NCBI RefSeq assembly: GCF_901709675.1
Contig: NC_051099.1
Location: 9,546,001-9,610,000 of the forward strand
Direction of reading: 5' to 3'
Length of the DNA: 64,000 nt
Source of the DNA: Syngnathus acus
Lineage: Eukaryota; Chordata; Actinopteri; Syngnathiformes; Syngnathidae
Shown here: positions 31,348 to 40,954 of the stretch, piece by piece
Numbering within the stretch: position 1 is the stretch's first letter
Layout of the letters: every line of letters begins with the position of its first letter
The notes under the pieces: generated by a model
Seen by the model: only the letters and a program-made list of their open reading frames with translations
Told to the model about the DNA's origin: nothing
Database searches by the model: none
Position numbers and translations under genes: made by a program

Positions 31348-31628
31348 TGTCACGAACGGAGTGTAGAAATGGAGCAGGACGACCAAATGCAGCTTGGACC
31401 AGGGTTTATTGCAGGAACACAAAAGACAGGCTCTCGTGACGGTGACACAAGCATTGTCCACACAATGCTCCGACATCGAGTGGTACCCAAACCGAACCTA
31501 AATACACGACAGTTAACAAGAGGCAGGTGAGCATGATCACACCGATCATGGGCACAGGAAGGGAGGGGCGAGCACACAGAAACGACTACAACCCATACAG
31601 ACAGCAAAACAGGGGACGAGGCATGACA
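31348..31628 (-). repeat. LTR of the minisatellite element (5' LTR)
   Basis: 281 bp with the same ends as 29298-29576. The LINE starts directly beyond it. Confidence 0.88.
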
Positions 31629-31647
31629 AAGTTTGAATAGCTTCAAG

Positions 31648-33477
31648 ATGGCGGCGCCCCAGTTGGCCGCGGCCGCTACAGCTCTCAACAACCGACGAGT
31701 ATTTTCACAAAATATGTCGCCTAGGACACTACAAACAACACAAAGTTTAGTTTATCCATCCAGTAGATTAGTGCAGTGTTTCCCAACCAGTGTGCCGCGG
31801 CACACCGGTGTGCCGTGAGAGATGTTCAGCTGTGCCGTGGGAAATTGTTCAACATTAATTATATATATAAACAGGATTGCCAAACCACTGGTCAGTTAGC
31901 GCAAGGCCTGGTCAGCCACTTGCTAATCGTGCATGCGTGGCAAATCGGAGAATCTTGATTTCATGTTGTGGCATCGGCACACACTCAGTTTGTGTGTGTT
32001 GCTGTGTGCTTTTAGTAACAGTGACACTATGATGGCTGTGGTGCGTTTTCGGTCCGATGGAAATCAGAGCATGTAGTTCAACGGGAGAATCTGGATTGTT
32101 CGTTTTTCACCAACATATAATATACAGTCAAGTCGAGACACCTTGACTGTGATAGCCACTCAGCCGCTGTCAGAACAGCAGAGCGTCTTTTAAAGTGACT
32201 TTGTTCTTATTGTCGCAATATTTATAGAGCTAGTCTAAAACAGTAAACAAAGTCATATTGATTCTTTTGGATTTTGATCACAATCACTTTCAATAGTTTA
32301 TTCCATATTCACTTAACTGTCTAAAACCTTTTTTCAAAAACTCACTTTTATTTACAAAAGAAATACAATTTAAAGCATATTTGGCATTTATTTGTATTCC
32401 ATTATTCGACTCACCATACATATATAGGAAGAGAACTTTACGTCTTTTGTTGTCATATAACTGATTTTAATATAGAAGCTGGTGTAACACTTAACAGATT
32501 TTTGTCGGTGGTGTGCCTCGAGATTTTTTCCAATGAAAAGGTGTGCCGTGAATGCAAAAAGGTTGGGAAACACTGGATTAGTGTATGATCGCCAGCGCCT
32601 GCTGGAGGTACGGTCATCAAGTGTTTTCGGACTCGTAGCCACAACTACCCTAGTCTGTTTACGTAGCCTCGGAGTGCTTAGGGCGCTAGCCCCAGAAGCT
32701 CACGATGCAGCGGGCTCGCCGGGCAGCACACGCCGGAGGAGGAGTAAGCGTAGGCGGTGTGACCGGCGGCGAAAGCGCGGCTGTCGAGGTGGGCTAACGG
32801 CTAAGCTTAAAGCTAACCCCTACAAACCGCCGCTTCCATCCATCTTCCTCTCCAACGTCCGCTCACTGGATAATAAAATGGACCATCTACAACTGGAACT
32901 CTCTTCAAAGAGGGAGGTTAGAAACTGCTGCGCTCTCATCCTGACGGAGACATGGCTGAACTCATCAATACCGGACAACGCCGTTAGCCTGGAGGGGCTC
33001 GCTACATTCCGCGCCGACAGAAACAGCGAGCTAAGCGGTAAATCCCGAGGAGGTGGGCTGGGTGTCTACATCAACAACAACTGGTGCAAAAATGCTAGAT
33101 CTGTCGCCAGCTTCTGCTCTTCGGACATCGAGCTTTTGACTGTTAACCGCAGACCCTTCTACCTGCCCAGAGAGTTTACTGTTGTTAGCATCACGGCTGT
33201 GTATGTGCCTCCTAGCGCTAATACTAAAGAGGCCATGAGTGTTCTCTATCGGACAATCAGTGAGCTGCAATCCACGCACACAGAGGGTGTTTTCATCATT
33301 GCTGGGGACTTCAACCAGGCTAACATGAAGACTATTCTCCCTCATTTTTACCAACACGTGGATTTTCCAACTCGGGGAGAGAACACTCTGGACTTGGTTT
33401 ACACCAATATAAAGGATGCATTCAGAGCAGCCCCTGCCCCCACCTCGGCTCTTCAGACCACCTATCTGTTATGCTAA
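31648..33477 (+). pseudogene. LINE ORF: N-terminus and endonuclease, split by hAT
   Basis: The coding pieces are 31648-31773 and 32584-33440, which join in frame if the hAT and one target copy (810 bp) are left out. A basic segment (RRRRSKRRRCDRRRKRG) precedes the endonuclease motifs SIFLSNVRSLDNKMDH, CCALILTETWLNSSIP, KSRGGGLGVYINNNWC, FIIAGDFNQANMKTILPHF and ENTLDLVYTN. The frame is lost in the C-run around 33432-33444 by one base, and the SDH-containing end of the endonuclease lies in the RT frame. Only the hAT and this single base keep the ORF from being whole. Confidence 0.82.
31774..32575. mobile_element. hAT non-autonomous element, 802 bp, perfect duplication
   Basis: CAGTGTTTCCCAACC (31774) and GGTTGGGAAACACTG (ending 32575) are perfect 15-bp TIRs. 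GATTAGTG at 31766-31773 and 32576-32583 is a perfect 8-bp duplication. The interior has GTGTGCCG(C/T)G phrases near both ends and no transposase. It interrupts the LINE ORF near its start. Confidence 0.96.
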
Positions 33478-35462
33478 TCCCTGCATACAGGCCCCTGCTG
33501 ATCAGAGCAAAACCCACAGTGAAGCAGGTGAGGGTGTGGTCTGAGGGGGCCATGGAGGCACTCCAGGACTGCTTTGAGTGCTCTGACTGGGACATGTTCA
33601 AGTCAGCAGCAACATATGACAATCAGATCGACATTGATGAGTACGCCATGACTGTGTCAGCCTACATCAACAAATGCTCCGAGGACGTCAGCACCACTAA
33701 GAACATCATCACCCGAGCCAACCAACGACCCTGGATGACTGAGGATGTACGTCATACGCTACGAGCACGGAACTCAGCCTTCAAGTCTGGCGACAAGGAG
33801 GCACTGAGGACAGCGAGAGCCAACTTGAACCGTGCCATCAGGCTAGCGAAGCGAAGCCACAGTCGAAAAATTCAGGATTTTTTCCACGACGCCAATAACA
33901 CCAGGAGTATGTGGCAAGGCATACGGGCGATCACGGACTACAACTTACCCTCCCCCCCGGTGGGTGAGGTTGATGCTGACTTCCTGAATGGTCTAAATAA
34001 CTTCTTTGGGCGTTTTGAGGCACTAAACAGCACTCCTGCAGTTAAAACTGTTCCCCACCAGGAAGAGGAGGCCCTCTGCCTTGACTCAGCCGACGTGTGG
34101 AAGACTCTGAGAAGAGTCAACCCACGTAAGGCCCCAGGCCCCGACAACATACCTGGGCGGGTGTTCAAAGAATGTGCAGGCCAGCTGGCTGGTGTCATCA
34201 CAGACATTTTTAACATCTCGCTGGACCAAGCCAAAGTGCCAGTGTGCTTCAAGGCTGCCTCCATCATTCCGGTGCCGAAGAAACCTCAAATCACCTCATG
34301 GAATGACTACAGACCTGTGGCACTGACTCCCATCATGATGAAGTGCTTCGAAAGGCTGCTCAAAGATCACATCGTCTCCAGACTCCCCCCAACATTCGAT
34401 CCGCTCCAGTTTGCCTACCGGCAGAACCGCTCTACTGAGGATTCCATCTCCTCCGTTCTTCACCTGAGCCTGGCTCACCTGGAGGAGAGGAACACCCACG
34501 TGTGGTTGCTGTTCCTGGACTTCAGCTCAGCGTTTAACACCATCATTCCACAACATCTGATGGAAAAACTGGAACACCTGGGCTTCAGCACCCCCCTTCG
34601 GAACTGGCTGCTAGACTTCCTCACCAACAGACCTCAGTCAGTCCGGGTCGGACAGAACACCTCAGATGTCATCACCCTCAGCACAGGCTCCCCTCAGGGC
34701 TGCGTCCTGAGCCCCCTGCTGTTCACCCTGATGACACACGACTGCGCCCCCAGGTTCACCACCAATCACATCGTGAAGTTTGCAGACGACACAACGGTGG
34801 TGGGCCTCATCAGGGACAACAACGACCTGGACTACAGAGAGGAGGTGGAGCAGTTGGTGGGCTGGTGCAGAGAAAACAGCCTGATCCTGAATGTGGAGAA
34901 GACGAAGGAGATCATCGTCGACTTCGGGAAGAACCAGCCTCACCACGCTCCACTGATCATCAACAGCTCAGCTGTGGAGGTGGTCAGCAGCACTAAATTC
35001 CTGGGAGTCCACATCACAGACGACCTCACCTGGACTGTGAACACCACAACACTGGTCAAGAGGGCACAGAAGCGCTTGTACTTCCTGCGGAGGATGAGGA
35101 GAGCCCACCTGCCCCCACCCATCATGAGGACGTTCTACCGAAGCACCATAGAGAGCATTCTGACAAGCTGTCTCTCGGTGTGGTGTGGAGGTTGCAGCGC
35201 CTCCGATTGGAAGAACCTGAGGAGAGTGGTGAGGACAGCAGAGAGGATCATCGGGGCTCCTCTTCCCTCCATTCAGGACTTGTCATCCCAGCGCTGCGTG
35301 TCCCGAGCCCGAAATATTATCAGTGACCCATCACACCCCCACCATGGACTGTTCTCCCTGCTGCCCTCTGGGAAGAGGTTTCGCAGCATCCGCTGCAGGT
35401 CCACCAGGTTCTGCAATAGTTTTTTCCCTGCTGTCGTCAGACTGTTGAACATTCAAACGTAG
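33471..35462 (+). CDS. LINE reverse transcriptase frame (intact from endonuclease end)
   Basis: 663 codons. The first residues complete the endonuclease. The RT then shows [52 protein letters not shown] (motif A), [13 protein letters not shown] (motif B), [11 protein letters not shown] (motif C) and [13 protein letters not shown], with the C-terminal [14 protein letters not shown] of CR1/L2 LINEs. ATG 33471 is only the first Met after the frameshift; the real protein would start at 31648. The copy at 40955-42412 confirms the frame. Confidence 0.85.
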   Translation: MLIPAYRPLLIRAKPTVKQVRVWSEGAMEALQDCFECSDWDMFKSAATYDNQIDIDEYAMTVSAYINKCSEDVSTTKNIITRANQRPWMTEDVRHTLRARNSAFKSGDKEALRTARANLNRAIRLAKRSHSRKIQDFFHDANNTRSMWQGIRAITDYNLPSPPVGEVDADFLNGLNNFFGRFEALNSTPAVKTVPHQEEEALCLDSADVWKTLRRVNPRKAPGPDNIPGRVFKECAGQLAGVITDIFNISLDQAKVPVCFKAASIIPVPKKPQITSWNDYRPVALTPIMMKCFERLLKDHIVSRLPPTFDPLQFAYRQNRSTEDSISSVLHLSLAHLEERNTHVWLLFLDFSSAFNTIIPQHLMEKLEHLGFSTPLRNWLLDFLTNRPQSVRVGQNTSDVITLSTGSPQGCVLSPLLFTLMTHDCAPRFTTNHIVKFADDTTVVGLIRDNNDLDYREEVEQLVGWCRENSLILNVEKTKEIIVDFGKNQPHHAPLIINSSAVEVVSSTKFLGVHITDDLTWTVNTTTLVKRAQKRLYFLRRMRRAHLPPPIMRTFYRSTIESILTSCLSVWCGGCSASDWKNLRRVVRTAERIIGAPLPSIQDLSSQRCVSRARNIISDPSHPHHGLFSLLPSGKRFRSIRCRSTRFCNSFFPAVVRLLNIQT

Positions 35463-35752
35463 CATTCCTCTGCACACTTGTAAATACTGCTTTTGTCTCC
35501 TGCACTGTTTACATACTTTATCACTGCTGCACTTTGTACTTTATAATTATCTTATTTCATATTTTTATATAGAATGTCACTTTTTAACCAGCCGAAATAC
35601 CACTACATTGTTGAAAGCCGTATGCAACGAAATTTCGTTTTGTACACACCTAGTGTTGACAAAATGACAATAAAGTTCTGTCTAAGTCTAAGTCTAAGTC
35701 TCTATCATGGTGACAGTGCACCCCCCTACTGCATTTACAAAACAATAGACAT

Positions 35753-35847
35753 ACACCTGCACCTTTTACATAACAACGTAGACACCTGCATCTTTTACAT
35801 AACAACGAAGACACCTGCAGCATTTACATAACAACGAAGACACCTGC
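35753..35847. repeat. 29-bp tandem repeat, about 3.3 copies
   Basis: ACACCTGCA(C/T/G) starts at 35753, 35782, 35811 and 35840, each followed by TTTACATAACAACG. Confidence 0.85.
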
Positions 35848-36510
35848 AACGCCCCCTGGCGGTATCATGGGGGTAGTGCATCCACCTGCCTCATTTGCAT
35901 AACAATAGACATCAAAGTTAAGCCCATTGTTTATATCTCTCTAGTGTCAAAAGAACAAACAAACAAACGCATGGTAAGTGGTGAGTAAGAACTTTGCATA
36001 GTCAGGGAACATTAACAAATTGATGTCACAGCCAGGCTATGGCTTTTGCCATGAGGCGCGGATAGCGCGCTTCCCAAATTGTGGACCAAATCCAACAGTA
36101 CACAGAACGTTTTTGCAAGTACACAAAACTTTTTCACCAACACAAAACGTAAAAAAAAAAAAAAAAGTACACAAAATGTTTTCACCAAAAATACCTCCAC
36201 ACAGCCGTTCCACGTCCGGTGTGAGCGAGACGTACTTCCCTCTGCTGCATTCGACCAACGTCGGAAATCGGAATAATCCAACTCGAATTTGCCCAGTTCC
36301 GACCTCAAAGCTTCCGAGGCGAATGTCAACAACAATCATGGTTGATTGTTCTCGTTTAATGTAACATATTTTGACCTGCAACTTTCCTTAATTTATATAA
36401 AGAAATGTTCCGACTTCCCAACTACCAACAAAAGGGCGTTCTCGTGCACCCTCCCTTGTTGGATCTCTGAAAACTCCGACTTCCGACCTTCCTCGAATCC
36501 AGCAGAGATC
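35848..36510. other. Region upstream of ska2 exon 1
   Basis: Probable promoter and 5' UTR of the ska2-like gene. Holds three TACACAAAA/CACAAAACG phrases around an A-run at 36112-36190. I see no clear TATA box at a sensible distance and no CpG island, so the start site is not placed. Confidence 0.4.
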
Positions 36511-36543
36511 ATGGAGGAGACAGTGAAGACCCTGGAAACCATG
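36511..36543 (+). CDS. ska2: ska2-like, first coding exon
   Basis: ATG at 36511 encodes MEETVKTLETM and is followed by a good donor (ATG|GTACGTAAC). SKA2 is a small subunit of the Ska complex (with Ska1 and Ska3), which couples kinetochores to microtubules. From family knowledge its first coding exon is just this short, with a Glu/Val/Leu pattern ending in Met, and the second starts with Phe. Exon 2 at 58682 fits in phase 0. Alone, this 11-codon exon would be weak evidence; paired with exon 2 the call is reasonable. The upstream sequence is TE-poor, as expected for a first exon. Confidence 0.62.
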
Positions 36544-37028
36544 GTACGTAACAATAGAATGTAATCAAGTATACTCAACATTGATGGTTCACTTAGTTTA
36601 TTACGCAGGTTTCCCTTTATTTCTGAGTGAATCTATTTGTCAACATTGTATGGTATAAACCGTTTCGACACTTGTTCTGTATCTCACCCGCTTCCTCTTC
36701 GTGCGTCGCATGACAGACGATCATTTGTGAAATTCTGTCCTCTCCACACTCATTTATACGCAAAGCCGATAAATATAACTTTGGTAACACCGTTGCTTTA
36801 GTGTTTTGAACCTTTCCTTATGTATCTGCAAAGTTGATCATGTCATAAATGTATAATGCCCAACTGCGAGGATGTCGTGAAGCCTGGTAACGCGACCATG
36901 ACAAGTTGCTTCGGAGGAGACAGTTACGATGGGCTTGTATACACACGAGGCACCAGATCAACTCATATCCTCGCTGGGTAAATTGCTTTTAATTATAAAT
37001 AATGTAATTCGCCACAATTCATGTAAGT
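36544..37028. other. ska2 intron 1, start; nothing recognised
   Basis: Unique-looking AT-rich intron sequence. Intron 1 runs to 58681 and contains every element listed between. Confidence 0.5.
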
Positions 37029-37112
37029 TGATCGTAGCATAGCGGTTAAGTGATCGGGCTGTCGAGTGGTTCTGTATGACTTTGCGTCTAGTGTTCAAAT
37101 CCCGCTGTCTCC
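37029..37112 (+). repeat. tRNA-derived pseudogene or SINE head
   Basis: TAGCATAGCGGTTAAGTGA resembles an A box and GTTCAAATCCC a B box, spaced as in a tRNA with a long variable region; a T-run follows at 37119. The acceptor stem does not pair well, so I do not call a working tRNA. Confidence 0.5.
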
Positions 37113-37800
37113 TGTTAAATTTTTTTTTTTTTTTTTACTGTTTCCAATTTCGTGCAGCCACTCGAAAATGAACAGTTTAGCGGTCCGACAATTTCCATGT
37201 TGCAGTCACGAATCACAAGATTACCGACTAGTGATGTGCATTCCAGTTCTTTTAAACCGAATCTTCTTTTTTGTTTTTGTTTTTTTGTTTTTTTTTAGAA
37301 CATCTCATGGAAAAAAACAACTACACCCCCCCCTATTTTCTTTTTATTATATATAATAATAATAATTGGCTCGGGTAATTAACACATTTCTTTCTATAAT
37401 ACAACACCCACACACTGATCCGTTGGCAACAGTCTCTCACCCGGTCGTGAACGGGAAGTTGCGTCACTGACTCGTTCGTGAACAGGAAATTACGTCACTG
37501 ACTCGTAAAATCTCGCCTCCATCTATCGCTCGCTGCTGATTGGTCGTTCGCGCAGATTTATGCCAGCCGACACGTTATGCCAACATTGATGTTTTAATTT
37601 TGTATTTGTTGGCTTATAGTTGATGGTGTTATTATACCGAATGTGTTTGTGTTTGAATAAAAGGTTGGAAAAACCCCGACATAACACTTGTTATTTAAGA
37701 GTACACCAACTCATATAACAACGTAAAACACATATATATTGTTATATAAAGCAGTTAACCAAATGTCAGATTTTTATGTTTTAATTGGCGAATATAAAAA

Positions 37801-37844
<44 letters not shown>

Positions 37845-38263
37845 AGAACTTTATTCATCCCACAGCGGGGAAATTCACTTGTCACAGCAGCGCATACGAG
37901 TGCAAGAATAAAACGAGTGCCAGAATTACAAAAAAGGGTAAATAACAGACAAGGACAAACACAAGTGCTGCTAGTAGAGACAAAACACATTCATTTTATC
38001 AAGCGGCATGCATGTTGTAAAGTCTGACAGCGAAGGGAATGAAGGACCTGCGGAACCGTTCCTTTCGACACCGAGGGTGCAAAAGTCTGCCGCTAAAGGA
38101 GCTGCTTAGGGAACCCACAATCTCATGGACGGGGTGAGAGGTGTTGTCAATGATGGATTTAAGCTTAATCAACGTCCTCCTCTCACCCACAACTTCAACA
38201 GAGTCCAGGGGACAGCCCAGGACAGAGCTCGCTCGTCTGACCATCTTATTCAGTCTCCCCCTG
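37801..38263 (-). mobile_element. LINE 3' fragment with CAAT-type tail
   Basis: On the minus strand, a frame with RRTLIKLKSIIDNTSHPVHE and RFRRSFIPFAVRLYN matches the C-terminus of CR1/L2/Rex1-type LINEs. A 3' UTR and an (AATC)n tail (37801-37845 on plus as GATT repeats) follow. This is a third LINE family in the window. Confidence 0.7.
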
Positions 38264-38542
38264 TCAAGATTCAAGATTCAAGAGTTTTTATTCGCCATGT
38301 TTGAGCGTGCCAAACAAGGAATTTGACTTCGGTAAATCATAGCCTCTGTTCAACATCTAGGTGACTAACAACACTCAGGACATGTGAAAAATGGCAAATA
38401 TTCTCAAACATCCCCTGATCTTAAACTCCCAAGAGGGCAAGGAAGAACTCAAAACTCCAGCTAGGGGAACTGAGAAACCTTGAGAAGAGACCACAGATGG
38501 GAAGGTCCCTTATCCAGGATGACCAGGCTGCAATGGATGCAG
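38264..38542 (-). mobile_element. L2-type LINE 3' UTR fragment
   Basis: Inverse of 8862-9135 of the first LINE: TTCAAGATTCAAGAGTTTTT tail, then GAACTCAAAACTCCAGCTAG. It ends abruptly at GGATGCAG, where RTE-type sequence begins. Confidence 0.82.
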
Positions 38543-39424
38543 GGCTGGACTCTCTTCCACTCTGGAGTTGCCCACAGTGAGAGGCGTCAAGCAGGTGTGG
38601 GTATACTTATTGCCCCCCGGCTGGGCGCCTGGACATTGGGGTTCACCCCAGAGAACGAGAGGGTAGCCTCCCTCCGCCTTCGGGTGGGGGGACGGGTCCT
38701 GACTGTTGTTTGTGTCTATGCACCAAACGGCAGCTCAGAGTACCCACCCTTCTTGGAGTCCCTGGAGGAAGTGCTGGAGAGTGCTCCTTCTGGGGACTCC
38801 ATTGTTCTACTGGGTGACTTCAATGCTCACGTGGGCAATGACAGTGAGACCTGGAAGGGCATGATTGGGGAGGAACGCCCCCCCCCCCCGATCTGAACCC
38901 GAGCGGTGTTCTATTATTGGACTTCTGTGCTCAACACAGATTTTCTATAATGAACACCATGTTCAAACATAAGGGTGTCCATGTGTGCACTTGGCACCAG
39001 GACACCCTAGGCCGCAGTTCGATGATCGATTTTGTAGTCGTGTCATGCGGCCGCATGTTTTGGACACTTGGGCGAAGAGAGGGGCGGAGCTGTCAACTGA
39101 TCACCACCTGGTGGTGGGTTGGCTCCGATGGCGGGGGAAGATGCCGGTCCGACCTGGCAGATCCAAACGCTCTGTGAGGGTCTGCTGGGAACGTCAGGCA
39201 GAATCCCCTGTCAGGAAGAGCTTCAACTCCCACCTCCGGCAGAGCTTTTCCCACGTCCCGGGGGAGGCGGGGGACATTGAGTCCGAGTGGACCATGTTCC
39301 ACGCCTCCATTGTTGAGGCGGCCGACCGGAGCTGTGGCCGTAAGGTCGTTGGTGCCTGTCGTGGCGGCAATCCCCGAACCCGCTGGTGGACACCGGCGGT
39401 AAGGGATGCCGTCAAGCTGAAGAA
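38543..39424 (+). pseudogene. RTE-type LINE endonuclease fragment
   Basis: Homologous to 18556-19406 and 24862-24890 without the chromovirus, so it shows the undisrupted target site (TGGACACCGGCGGTAAGG). Frames include [32 protein letters not shown] and [13 protein letters not shown]-run at 38880-38890 and a 4-base loss near 39047 break it. Confidence 0.82.
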
Positions 39425-40450
39425 GATTCAAGATTCAAGAGTTTTTTATTCGCCATGTTTGAGCGTGCCAAACAAGGAATTTGACTTCGGTAAATCACAG
39501 CCTCTGTTCAACATTTAGGTGACTAACAACACTCAGGACATGTGAAAAATGGCAAATATTCTCAAACATCCCCTGATCTTAAACTCCCAAGAGGGCAAGG
39601 AAGAACTCAAAACTCCAGCTAGGGGAACTGAGAAACCTTGAGAAGAGACCACAGATGGGAAGGTCCCTTATCTAGGATGACCAGGCTGCAATGGATGCAG
39701 AGAGGACACAAAGTACAAACAGTGTAGACAAATTAAAAAAGGTGTGGAGAGCAAGATGTTATTGCACAGTAATGACTCTGAGACTCTAAGAGTGGTGTGA
39801 GTTCATCAGCCTGGGGGAAGAAGCTGTCTCTGTGTCTCCTGGTTTTGGCGTACCGAGCTCTATAACGCCGTCCGGAGGGGAGTAGTTCAAACAGACTGCA
39901 ACCTGGGTGAGAAGGATCTGTAGAGATGTTCCTTGCACGTTTCCTGGTCCTGGACAGGTACAAGTCTTGGATAGATGGGAGGTTGATTCCAATTATCTTT
40001 TCTGCAGTCCTGATTGTCCGTTGCAGTCTGTGCTTGTCTTGTTTGGAGGCCGATCCAAACCAGACAGTGATGGAGGTGCAGAGGACAGACTGGATGATGG
40101 TAGTGTAGAAGGTCTTCAGAAGCTCTTGCGGCAGGTTGAACTTCTTGAGATGTCTCAGGAAGTACAGCCTCTGCTGGGCCTTCTTCCGGACAGAGTCTAT
40201 GTGGCCGGTCCATTTCAGGTCCCGAGAGATTGTGGTTCCCAGGAACTTGAAGGTGTCTGTGGAGAGAATAGTATTACTGCGGATAGTGAGGGGTAAAGGT
40301 GGTGAAGGGTCTCGCCTGAAGTCCACTGTCATCTCCACAGTCTTGAGCGGGTTCAGCTTCAGGTGGTTTTGGCTGCACCAGTGGACCAGCCGCTCCACCT
40401 CCTGTCTGTACGCAGTCTCATCACCGTCCTGGATCAGTCCGATGAGAGTG
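39425..40450 (-). pseudogene. L2-type LINE, RT C-terminus and 3' UTR
   Basis: On the minus strand, MERLVHWCSQNHLKLNPLK opens 221 codons (40398-39733) matching 8154-8768 of the first LINE, then the same 3' UTR and TTGAATCT-type tail. It is 5'-truncated next to ADDTTLIGL at 40450. Its 3' UTR duplicates the fragment at 38264-38542, so two insertions or a duplication happened. Confidence 0.82.
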
Positions 40451-40954
40451 CACCCATTGACTCGTTCGCGAACGGGAAGTCGGGAAAGTCAGGTTTCGTT
40501 CCCTCACTGATCCGTTCTCGCGATGAACCGGAAATGCAAATCACTCACTGATTCGTTCACTCACAGATTCGTTCGTTGGTGAACGGGAAATGCAATTCAC
40601 GACTCGTTCATGAACGGGAAGTTACGTAATTTTCTTCTTCGTTTTGTTTTACGGCGAAGTAACACCAGCTTCAATGCGCATTACTGACACCTACTGGTTG
40701 AAGTCATATGAATTGAAAAAAGAATGAATCACTTTAGGAAGTGATTTGTTCACTCTCGTTCACTGAAAAGATTCGTTCTCTTGAACGAATCGTTCACTCA
40801 GGAGCCATCACTATTACCGAACTGGCTTTTCCCTAACGGCCGCAACTGGATTCGCGGAGCAAGTTAAAATGGGAGCGAGTTGAACCGTAACACCGGTCTT
40901 CAAAATAAATAATAGCAATTTGTAAGATGCCTCTCCATGTTGCTCTTTTGTCGT

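Larger units (their letters stand above)
29298..31628 (-). mobile_element. Non-autonomous LTR retrotransposon filled with minisatellites
   Basis: LTRs at 29298-29576 (279 bp) and 31348-31628 (281 bp) share ends TGTCACGAACGG / GAGGCATGACA. The 1.77-kb internal region has no gag or pol. A tract reading GTGGGGGGGGTTC on the minus strand directly precedes the 29298-29576 LTR and is a likely polypurine tract, so the element runs on the minus strand. The flanking 5-mers (ATTAA / AAGTT) do not match, so the original target duplication is lost or the copy is recombinant. The internal region is made of several tandem arrays. Such elements need proteins from an autonomous partner. Confidence 0.82.
31629..35702 (+). 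mobile_element. Young L2/CR1-type LINE, interrupted by hAT
   Basis: The start lies near 31629 (CTTCAAGATGGCGGCG), ORF from ATG 31648, 3' UTR 35463-35668 and a TCTAAG tail at 35673-35702. A copy at 40955-42656 is about 99.5% identical over 1.7 kb (roughly eight differences), so the family was active recently. The 802-bp hAT at 31774 splits the 5' coding part. Tail and 3' UTR differ from those of the LINE at 5788-9135, so this is a separate family. Confidence 0.88.
37229..40813. mobile_element. hAT-like shell holding a mosaic of LINE pieces
   Basis: TAGTGATG at 37229 and CATCACTA ending 40813 are inverted ends. TTACCGAC (37221-37228) and TTACCGAA (40814-40821) are near-perfect 8-bp flanks. Both shell arms carry GTTCGTGAAC(A/G)GGAA-type phrases (37440-37510 and 40456-40625). 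Between them sit four LINE fragments in different orientations, with no transposase. Confidence 0.65.

Noticed and set aside
29719-31476. 585-codon minus-strand frame as a real gene
   Set aside because: It runs through LTR and tandem repeats that are open in all phases, and it resembles no protein.
16979-36510. Further angiomotin 5' exons
   Set aside because: Minus-strand frames here are all accounted for by transposons or lack similarity; none has a matching splice context.
37029-37112. Functional tRNA gene
   Set aside because: Promoter boxes are present but the acceptor stem does not pair properly.
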